Below the pieces are notes generated by a model. It was not told where the DNA came from. It searched no databases and was given only the letters and a program-made list of their open reading frames with translations. Shown here piece after piece: positions 22,501 through 34,300 of a stretch of 64,000 nt of DNA. Origin of the DNA: Gerris lacustris (lineage: Eukaryota; Arthropoda; Insecta; Hemiptera; Gerridae); the NCBI GenBank assembly GCA_951217055.1, contig OX578285.1:50284024-50348023 (forward strand), read 5' to 3'. The position numbers were made by a program, and so were the translations under genes. How positions within the stretch are numbered: the stretch's first letter is position 1; each line of letters starts with the position of its first letter.

Positions 22501-25500
22501 TGATACTCCCTTCACCAGTGTAACTCCCTCTGTGAAAAAAAATAAATAACAATAAAAACCGATTTAACACAAGAAATTAAATAATAACATGCTATTAAAT
22601 ATTAAAGGCGCTTATATAATGAGCCTCTAATAATTTCAACTATATTTTATTCTTCTCTCATAATTACATAAAAATAATTACAATTTTAAGAATTCAGCAA
22701 GTGTTTCAAAATAATTTTAAAGTCATCGGGAATAAAAATATAAAAGTAAAATCTTGAATATGAATTAGATAAGACAAAATGTTAAAAAAAAAATTGCAGC
22801 TATATTAAAGAGTAGAGAGTACTTTCTAATTCAATATGAAAAAACCTTTAAAATTGGGCTGCCAACTAAATTGACATTAGAATGATTTTAATGAATAATA
22901 TAGCTTTATTGCAATACGTACCCAGATAGCAGTTGCACACCACCTTGTAGGCCTACTATCTGGTTCCTTATAAGAGTACCATTTGTACTACAAATATTTA
23001 CATTTACAAGAAACATATACTTAACAAAATTGATTAACTTATAAAAAAAGAGTGGATAGCTAGACATCGGTGGAATATTTTATTCCGATAATGAAATATA
23101 ACAGAGATGATATTGTTATCGATCGATAAAACTAAACATTCAAATAATATAACGATTGAAATGATAAAAAAGAGAATACACAATATAAATAAATAAAACA
23201 ATCCAATAAATGTGACAAAAAACAATGAGATAACTACAAAAAAATTCATTAGTCACAAAGAATAGTAGGTAAAATAAATACAAGTAGTATGAATTCATAA
23301 AGAACGGCTCTGTATAAAGCAATAGACAGTGACTAAGGTCGTTAATATACTAGATGCAGCAGCATGTAGATAGAGGAGGCAGTCGCTATTCCTTCACACT
23401 GACCAATCACAGCTCGTTTTGCATCCCCCCTCCCCTCCAAATCCTCAATTTTTAATCAAGAATTTCTTCACTTTAAGCTTGATAAATTGAAGAATTTAAT
23501 CCAAAATTAGTGTCTCAACGTAATAATGATGGGATGCAGTTAGTGTTCATTAACTAATACAAGAAAACCAAATAAAAAAGAAAAAAACCTTAATTAAAGT
23601 AATACCAATCAAAGTGTGGTAATGGATTTTTTACCATTGGACAAAACACATTTCCCAAATTTTTTCCCTCAAAAATTGTTTCAATTTAACTGCACTTTGA
23701 AGTCTGAAGAGTTTTTACAGGATATGATTCGTCACAATTTAAAAAAAATAAATAAAGGATTTTTTTTCCATTAACATTATTTTTTTACCTCACCTCACTT
23801 ACGTCTATGCACTATAGTTTTTCACAATTATTTCCTCAATTTAAATTAAAAAAAGGGCATTATTTCAATATCACCACATCACTATTTGAGACAGTTAACT
23901 GTCAACACCTACTAGTGATGCTTCCATCAGATCTTATATTTTATACAATTTATTAAAATATAAGAAATAAAAAATAATTAATTAATTAAGTATGGGGGGT
24001 GCTCACACTATGACAATAAGTAATGGGGAAAAGATTAAAGTTATTAACGTAGATGGATTAGATTATATTGAAGAATTGCACAATTACATTTAACAATTGT
24101 TTATACTGAAATGAAGGTATTATTAATACAAGTAATTAAATTAAATGTGTCATAATGTAAAAATTTAATTGAAACAGTTGAGCTTCATGTATTGCTTGTA
24201 AACTGCAACTATTATTTACTAACTCAATAGTCATACTGTCAAGCTGCTAAATTGCTGTAGCAATTTAATTTGATTCAGGCATTCACTTCAATCGTTTAAC
24301 AGAAGGGGTTTTATGAAAATAGATTGGTTAATAGAAAGATCCATTACCCTATCAAATATACACCTAACCTACCCCTCGAGTATACGTACAAAGCAAAAAA
24401 ACTCTATACCAAAACACAACCCGAAGCCAAATCAAAAAATAAAAGGTTTCTATAAGCCAAAAAAAAAAAAGAATGTAGGACATATTCTGAATCCATAATA
24501 ATGAGAAACTTTTATGATTTAGATATACGTTACTTAAATTAAATATTATTATTTGTATATTTTATTAATTTTAAGTTCAAGGAATTTTAATGATTGATAA
24601 ATTAAAACATATTAAATTTGGTCTTAGAAAATGTTTTCTGTTTCCACTGATATTTTATAGAAATGACACATGGTACATAAAGGGTGAGCAAAAAGATCCC
24701 CGCACTTTTTTGAACACTTATTGCTCAGCTTCTGTAATAGATAGAGATATGGGGTTTGCGGGGCCTGAAAACTACATTCTTCTACTTTAAATTCCATAGC
24801 TACAACTTAACAAAATCTATTGGGTGAAAGCCATACAATGACAGTTTGAATTAGGGTCTTAAAAAAAGTTGTTGTCCAGGTAGTTTTGATAAAATAACTG
24901 TATTTAAAAAAAGGAATGTTAAACAAATTTACAAATACACAAACTAATGCATATGTTACAGATTTACTAGTTGTATGGTTCAATATGTCCTCCTTGTTAA
25001 TTTACGACAGCCTGCACTCTCCTTCTCAAGTGGGATATGACCTCAGCAATAGTTGATTGACGCATATCATCCCAGGCACGAAGAATCCTCTTTCCAAGTT
25101 CATCGACGTCCTTTATTCTGCCTCCCACGTACACTCTTTGTTCTAACCAACCCCAAACAGATTAATCAATTGGATTTAGGTCTGGACTGTAAGGCGGCCA
25201 TTCGTCTGGCTGAACGAAGTCTGGGCAATTCTTTTGCAAGTATTAAATTGTTTGCAAGGAGTGATTCTTCGTGCCTGGGATGATATGCGTCAATCGACTA
25301 TTGCTGGAGCCATATCCCACTGGAGAAGGAGAGTGCAGGCTGTCGTAAATTAACAAGGAGGACATATTGAACCATATAACAAGTAAATTAGTAACATATG
25401 AATTAGTTTTTTTTTTTTGTAATTTTGTTAAACATTCATTTATTTTATCAAAACTACTCAGACAATAACTATTTTTTAAGACCCTAATTCAAGCCGTCAT

Positions 25501-28500
25501 TGCATGGCTTTCACCCAATAGTTTGTTAAGTTATAGATATGAAATTTAAAGTAGAAGAATGTAGTTTTCAGACCCCCAAAACCCCATAGTTCTATCTACT
25601 ACAGAAGCTGAGCTATAACTGTTCAAAAAAGTGCGTTTTTGTTTTGCCCACCATATATATATATGCAGGTGGATCCTATATGGGTATAGAATTTTAACAC
25701 TTATTTAGGTGTTGGCAACGTTTCGACCTTGCCGGTCACTTTAAAGCCTGGTTAAAAATATTTCTTTTGGAGTTACATATTCTAATTTTGTAGTCATTAT
25801 AACCTTCTTGACTATCTTTTGATTTTTTTAAAATATATATATAAATAGGTTAACACTTTAAAAACAACAATTAACAAAAAAGATGCAATAAAAATTAATA
25901 GCTCAAAAGTTAAACAATCACAGTAACGGTATATTTACAAGAGACTAGAATCGACAGCTTGGGCCATTGGCGCCTACTCTTTCTTAAATTTCTATTATCC
26001 GATTTTTGCTGTTTTTCCTTTACGTTTTTTATTTAACATATCTCTTTTATTAAGCCCTTTATTGACGTTTATGCCACACTGTGCAACACATGCCCCCCCC
26101 CCCCCCCCCCCCCATTATTATTGTAAATAAGTATTTATTCCGCTTATCATTTCTTCATTTACTTATTCCACTTTTTTTAATTTTCGATTTTATTTATTTA
26201 TATATCCTTATTATTTATTTATTTTATCCATTTATTTTATTTTATTTCCTTTTTTATTTATTTATTTATTTTTATTTTTATTTTTTATATTATTATTAAC
26301 TGTTAATCTATTCACTTTTGTTGCGTCTATTTTGTTGTTAATTGTTGTTTTTATAGTGTTAACCTATTTATATTTTAGATCACATAAGAGAAATCTCAGT
26401 TTATTGGCTAATAAAAACAACAACAAAAAACACTACATTAGCCAATATTTAGTACAGACTTAGACATCATCAAATAAATACTATTCTCTAATCTCCATCA
26501 TTTTCTTTCCTCTATAAGTTAGCCCAAGAATCATAGAAATGTATTTGTAGGTGCTTCGAATGTAGACTGTAGACTACATGTATCAAGAATATAAATTTGT
26601 CTCTGTGTGAAGCTTAACTTTGAACAAATGTCCAGACAAGAATTGAAGAAGGTAGAATGAATTAAATACAAAGTTACTCCAATTAAAATTTAACACTTAT
26701 GACTGAAATAAAGAAATATTTATGAAAGCCCTGATAGAAGGAGAAGAGATGCAGTTTTACACATTGTATATCTGTTTATAATTTATGAATAGCATGACTG
26801 AAGTAATTCTGCATAATATTGAAGATGTACACCAAAATGTTGAGAAGAGGGAAGTAAATTACAGTTGGGGACAATGAAATTGGAAAACATGGTTCCAGAA
26901 AACAAATTCGCTACAGAGAAATTGCGTTGTATAAATGTTTCTTTTTTAAGGAAGATTTTTCCTTTCCTGAAAGAGGAAGATTTTTATCTAGTACCATTTT
27001 CACCCATTGCAGAACTGCTCCTTCTACATCTTTATACTTTAATCCCTATGTATCTTTACTTTAAATCTCCACTTGTTTCTTATAGTTTAAATATTTAAAC
27101 CAGGTTTTTCAAAATGATAGATACTGAACTTGGAGTGATTTTATATTTACCGGATAATACTATGTTCTTCATTCCTTAAGCCTTTAAATAAATATATTTT
27201 ATCTCCAGTAGGGGAAAAAAGTTATGATTTAGAATTAGTTTAGAGGGACTAAAACAGGTCTTTTCATCCCTGAACTCAAAAAGTAGGTCGAAAAAGTAAA
27301 GTAGGGCAAAAAAGTAAAGATTGCAACTTAATTATTTTATAAATAGTAGAAAATGAATGGCTAATGTAATGAAGATGTTGAAATTAGGTTGGCGGCACTG
27401 CGCTTTTTTGACCATGTTTATCTTTGTTTGTAACCTGCATCTAAATAACCTTCTATTTGAGTTTAATTCCAATTCTTATTTGTTTTTAATATTGAATCTC
27501 TTATATCTGCTATTAAAAGTGCTTAAAATTATTGTTATTGATTAAAATAATAAATAAAAACTGTGCAATGGACGAAAATGTGTATTTTCTTCCTGCTGGA
27601 GATAAAATATTGTATGTACCTCGTGAGTCAAGTGGCATTATTCCCCTCACGATAATTATCTCCCTCGGCTGCGCCTCGGGAATTAAAGAGTCTAATTTAG
27701 GGAGTCTAATTTAGATTTAGGGACCATGGTTCCTTCGGCTTCGCCTCAAGAACCAACTTTTTCGTTCAGGGAATAATGGCTTACTTTACTCCCTAGGTGC
27801 ATAAATAACTATTTTTTCCTAAAAGTGATGATTTTCTTTTAGACATTAGTACGGAGAGTAAATTACCCTGTATAAAGTCAAGAGCTTCATAAATGTCCGA
27901 GACGAATTCTAAAATGAGACAGAGATTTCTCTATGCAAAGATAATTCCGAGTAAACTTCCGATCCACTTAAATGGGGAGTCTGCTCTAGGCAGCCATAGT
28001 GTACACTTGGGCTCCTATATTATCTTTTGAATAGTTTAAAGTGTCATAGCTTTATAAAATTTTGTGTAGTAAATTTTGAAGTTATTTGTGATGTTTTGGT
28101 GAAGTTATATTAGAAGTTTTTAGAAAGGGAAGCTTTTTAAAGACATTTGACTTTTTTAATTATTTCTTACATATTTCCAGTGAATTAGGGAGTGTGGAAG
28201 GAAACCAGTAAAAGGAGTGAAAAGTGGGAGAAGTAGGAGGGGCCAACCAAGGTATTTGAACTTTAACGTATTGCCATTGGCTATCTCAAGGTCAAATCTA
28301 ATATTTGTTGTTAATAGCGCAGAGTGCGTTTTCTTATCATAGAAATCAAGAACAAAATATATATCATAAACAAATGCTACAGTACCTACTATCAACATCC
28401 TAGTTATTATTGAATCCATTCTAAATACATTCGCCAAGTAAACAAAAAGAGTTAATCATAATAAATAAATATTCAGCTTACTCAAAACTTAAATTATTAA

Positions 28501-31322
28501 TACTGAAATGGCAGAAATGAGAGAGCTATGTAATCTAATAAGTCAATTAAAAGAAGACCTAACTCATGAAATCAGGCAGTCTAAAGAGGAATTAAAAAAG
28601 GAAATAAAAGAACTAAAAAATAAGATTCAGGAACAAGAAAATACAATTAAAAAGCAGGAGGATAAAATTAAGCAACTTGAAAGAACTAATAGTAAAAGAA
28701 ATTTAATTATTCATGGCCTGCAAGAATATAAACCAGAAAATTATTCTTCTCTTGAATGTACTGTGGTCAATTTTTTAAATGATATGTTGGATATAAATAT
28801 TTCAGGGAGAGATATTGAACAGGTGAGAAGGCTTGGAAAACCAGAGAAGGAAAATAGAGCTGTTGTTGTTGGTCTTGTCAATTTAAAAACAAAAATAGAT
28901 ATACTTCAAAGGAAAACATTGCTTAAGAATACCAATTTTTATATAGATGAAGACTATCCTTTTGATGTCAGGGAAATTAGGAGAGAACTTAGGAAAGATA
29001 TGTTTGCTGCAAGGGAGAGTGGCAAAATAGCTGTCTTAAAATACAATAAATTAAAAATAAAGGATAGTATTATCCCGAGATCAGCATTTAAAAACAGGAC
29101 TAAAAGACCACTAGAAACGTCTCCAGAGAAAACTTCTATAAATACTGTTGTAGACGTATTGGACAACAAGCCTAAAAGAAAAAATAGCCTAGGAAAGTTA
29201 GAACAGAAACTTATACCAGCTTATTTGGGGAAGGATTCAGGGGAGAGTTCTAATAAAGTAGAAACTCCAGAAAAAACATTAAACATCAACCAAACCATAA
29301 CTGAATATAAATCAAATAAGAATACAAATTCATCAGCCTAGCAACTAATGAGGAAAAAAACCAATATAAGAATTGGGACATTCAACTGCAGAACATTGTT
29401 AAATGAAGAAAGGATGACCGAACTAGAAGAAGCAATATTGAATTTAGATCTAGACATACTTGGGTTAGCAGAAGTGAGAAGAGGTTATGAAGCAATACAA
29501 GAGAGGGAAAATAGCAATATATTTTTACACTCAAAAGCTGATAAAGGAAATCTAGGAGTGGGATTCATTATTAAAGGTTATTTAAAAAACAAAATAGAAG
29601 AATTCAAACCGATTAACGAAAGAATAGCTTCAATCGTCTTAAGAATTGGAAATATTAAAATAGCTTGTATACAAGTCCACGCTCCAACAGCAGAAAGCTC
29701 AATTGAAGATTTAGAGAAATTTTATTCAGAATTAGAACAGGAATATGAATTATCAAACAAAAAGACAATCACTGTTTATATAATAGGGGACATCAATGGC
29801 AGGATCGGGCGAAGAAATCCTAGTGATGAAAATGTAATGGGTCCTTATGGTGTAGGAGTAAGAAATGAAAGAGGTGAAATCCTTATAAACTTTGCTTGTT
29901 CTAAAGAATTAAAAATAATGAATTCCTATGCGGCTGGAGGGTTACAGGATAAGTGGACATGGAAATCACCAAAGGATCTCAAATGTGAACTAGATTACAT
30001 ACTAACAAAAAATCTTAAATCTCTAAAACAAATAATCATATTAGAAAAATTAAACTTCGATTCAGACCATAGAATGGTAATCGGTGAATTCAAAATTAAA
30101 AAAAGAAAATACTTTTGCCAAAATATTAAAAATAAAACATTTTTATCAACTGCCAAAATAGATTCCGTGGTATTTCAGAAAAAACCTATTAGAAAACGTT
30201 AAGACACTGGGCACAGAAAACCAAACAGTGCAAGAGTACTATGCATCAATAATTAACCTACTAATATCGACATCAGGTATGGAATGCCCAAGGAAGGAAG
30301 ATGGGATCAAAACTAAGCGAAGTAAAAAACTATCTGAAGAAACTAGAAACCTGATAGAAAAAAAGAAGAGTTGAACAGAATAGTTAGCAAAACTACTCAA
30401 CAAAAAATAGAGCATGCAGAAGTAAGAAAACTGGTTAGAAAAAAAATCAAACAGGATGTAAAACAATTTGAAGAGAAAACTATATCAGAAATAATCGGTA
30501 AAAATGGATCGACAAAAAAAGCGATGAAAGAAATTTCTGGGAGCAAAAAAACTGGATATTAAAATTACTATATTTATTAATTATATTAAATTAGACTCAG
30601 AAAATAAGGCCATAGTAGAAGCAAGCAACTGGTTGCGAGCCCAGTGTTTGGAGTCAGAGACTTTACCCAAATGTTTAGATCATTCTTGATCCAAATCAGG
30701 TTCAGACTCAGAAAACAAGAGCAAGAATTAAAAAGTGTAGTTAAAGCAGGGTGGGCATATTGGAAGTAGGTAACTGGTTATGCACATAGGCTTCAGAGTC
30801 AGAGGCTTTACCTGAATGTTTAAATCATTCTTGTTTCAGATTCTGACTACTATCAGCACTCATGGACTGTGCTGTAGCTACAAACTGATATTTTGTTTCT
30901 TTGAGATTGTAGTTGTTTATGAAAGTTTTTTATTTATTATTTTGGTTATGGTTATTTTCAAGTATCTACCTATAATCAAGTTGGAAAAATCGTAGGTAAT
31001 CTTTTTCACTCGCGTATAATACGCACCCCTTATTTTAGAAGAAAAAAAAGAGGTAATCATTTTGTGAATTATATGCAAGATTTTACGGTAATTTTAGTGA
31101 AGGGGAGATTTAAGCAAGGGTAGGAAGGGTAAATAACTGGGATGCTAGAACATTGGCAACATTGGGTGGGGCCCTGTCAATAAGCATCTAATTTTAAAGA
31201 CTAAATTCACTTAATTCCCAATGGTTACATATTAAAAATATCTTTACTACCATTACCCTAAATATAATTAACAATTCAACGCTAACAAATATTTCACTTT
31301 TATTGCTTTAAAAAAGATGTAG

Positions 31323-31358
<36 letters not shown>

Positions 31359-34300
31359 AATATAGTTTTCTATAAACATTTTTATTCTTATTGAATTTTC
31401 TGTGTTCATACACAGGGACTTTTGACTTGTGAAAATTTAGAAGGTTATGATAACCAAAATAAGTTGCATCAAATTGCGTTACAAAAGGAATCCCAGGATA
31501 AATATAACTTAGAGACAAAAAATTATCAGTTTCATGTTGAACCATTAAACAAATTATAGGAAACTCAAATTGAAAGGGGGCCGACTAAAAACCCAAAATT
31601 CTTCTTAAAACCAGTATTATTTGGATTTACAGTAGAGTCTCGCTAATCCGGGTTCGACGGGACTGGACCCAGTCTGGATTACCGAAAGTCCGGATTAAAC
31701 GGAATCAGTTTTAAAATGTCTATAAAACAAGTTTTAGTAGGGTAAAACTATTAAAATTGATGTTTTTATCGTAAAAATTACTTTTATTAGTCTCCAAAAG
31801 ATGCTTGTACAACGTAGGTTCACTATTTAAGTTAAGAGCTGTTCTGTCACCAGTCCGAATATCAAATGAATTGAAATAAAACGACAATCTATTACGCAGG
31901 TGGCAGGTATAGAAGGGACTTCCTGAGAAGAACTTCCTGTGTTCCGATATGAAATTCGAGGAACGATAATCATTTCACAAAAACTTGAGACATTAGACAT
32001 TGGCGGCTTGGCGAAATTTCTTGGAACTGCGTTGAGCCGCCGCGCCGCTATATGTTTCAAAACCCTCTCCCCATCTCAGTCACATAAAATTGTATTTATT
32101 GGAATACATGACCATTATATCTTCCGCCCCTTATATTTCTATGGAACCGAAACAGATTTATCGATGTTCTTACTTATTCCTAATTATTCTAAATCTGTTT
32201 ATTTTTAACAAAAATACCGGGTATTCCTCGTGTTAGAACGTTGGAATATACACCTGTAAACTATACTAGGAACAATTTTATACATTTTTAATAGACAATA
32301 AAAGTAGAAACTCCAACTATCTTAATTATTCATAAATCTGAACAGGCCCTGGTTCCAATTTGTAAAGTTTTTGGCCCGTCCGGATTAAATGGATGTCTGG
32401 ACTAGCGGGGTCCGGATAAGCGAGACCCTACTGTATAAGAGTTAGGGTGGTGTTCTTGCTAAAATCTGTGTAAAAATTGAAATGTGATAACTACAGGTAG
32501 ACATATTCTTTCAACAAGAAGAATACCTTATTTGAATTTATAAGAGTTAGGGTGGGGTTCTTGCTAAAATATGTGTAAAAATTGAAATGTGACAACTACA
32601 AGTAGACATATAGAATACCTTATTTGAATTTATAAGAGTTAGGGTGGGGTTCTTGCTAAAATATGTGTAAAAATTGAAATGTGATAACTACAAGTAGACA
32701 TTCTTTCAACAAGAAGAATACCTTATTTGAATTTATAAGAGTTAGGGTGGGGTTCTTGCTAAAATATTTGTAAAAATTGAAATGTGACAACTACAAGTAG
32801 AAATATTCTTTCAACAAGAATAATACCTTATTTGAATTTATAAGAGTTAGGGTGGGGTTATTGCTAAAATATGTGTAAAAATTGAAATGTGATAACTACA
32901 AGTAGACATATTCTTTCAACAAGAAGAATACCTTATTTGAATTTATAAGAGTTAGGGTGGGGTTCTTGCTAAAATATGTGTAAAAATTGAAATGTGATAA
33001 CTACAAGTAGACATATTCTTTCAACAAGAAGAATACCTTATTTGAATTTATAAGAGTTAGGGTGGGGTTCTTCCTAAAATATGTGTAAAAATTGAAATGT
33101 GACAGTTACAAGTAGAAATATTCTTTCAACAAGAATAATACCTTATAGTTATTTTATTTTGTTAGTGGATTATACTGAGCCATCAATCATATCGTCTTAT
33201 TAAATTTCCTTAATCTTAGTAAATAATTGGTTGTTTCGACAGAGATTTTGGGGTAACACTACATAATTATGACTAGAGAAGTCAGTTAAAAGTAACACAA
33301 CAATATTGTCACCACAATCTTACATTAATTGTTAACATAAATGTATAATTGTAGTGACAATATTGTTATGTTAATTTTTTATTAATCTTTGTAAATACTG
33401 TTGATTAATAGTGAACAGAAAGTCACATAATTATTATGTTTACCAATTTCAGTTATTATCGGTAATGTGAAAAATAATACAAGGGATATTTATTAGTATA
33501 GCCACCTAAAACCATATACAATGACTCTGAGATATTCTAATCATAATAATAATGATAATACATCATCAGATGATGAAGAATGTCAAATGAGATTTCCGAA
33601 ACAAGAATCTCCAAATCAGTTATTTTTAGATAGTAGTTGTTGAAGAAGGTCTAAGACCTTGTAAATCCACAGCAAAGGGCTGTTATGGATGGATTTTAAA
33701 TTTTAGATGTTATGGAAGCCTCTCATAGTAAAAATTCATGTTTCAAGAGACTTATCATTGCTCCACACATTAAAAAGCTGATGATTTCAAATAGTTAAAA
33801 CTATTAAAGTAGCTGCTATGATCAAATGTATATCGTGCCCTTTTTTAAATAAGGTGTTGAACAACAAAAGTTCTATATGTGAACCAATATTAAATGAATG
33901 TTTTGATCTCTTTGATATTTGATACCACTATTGACTAATAGTATAACATTTTAAATCATTAACATTTAATAGCAAATAACACTGTTCTGCAAAACTTGAC
34001 CAACTTTCGAGCCCCAAGAAAATAATGTTATCTCAACTTTATGTTATCAATGTTGCTGAATCTGAATCTCAAGTCAAAATTTCTCCTATATGTATAGTTT
34101 TCCCGGAAAATGCGCCTAAAGTTTGGAAAAATTGTGTTTTTGGGGGTTCTTGACCCAATTTTTTGCACAAAAAAAATAATAAAATATTGGGCGTTTGAAT
34201 ATCTTTAAACTATGAAGAACACGAATCAAAAGTTAAAAAAAAATCTGTTGACCTTACTTTTTTAAGAAAAATAAAAAAAAAATCGATTTTTCCTCAAATT

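Larger units (their letters stand above)
28508..30560 (+). mobile_element. Non-LTR retrotransposon fragment: ORF1 plus endonuclease, no RT
   Basis: A 5'-proximal LINE portion retains ORF1 (28508-29341) and the apurinic-type endonuclease part of ORF2 (29348-30202). Two frameshifts then lead through linker sequence to about 30560, where similarity ends without any reverse-transcriptase motif. This is the opposite of ordinary 5' truncation. The plus-strand orientation is antisense to TDG. Confidence 0.85.

Noticed and set aside
26081..26299. Open frame with a proline run and a hydrophobic tail
   Set aside because: It is a product of the C-run and TTTATT low-complexity DNA.
32434..33144. Regular repeats that could suggest a CRISPR array
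   Set aside because: Units are contiguous near-identical 105-bp repeats with no variable spacers, in a eukaryotic intron. The same holds for 36301-36596 and 39860-40550.
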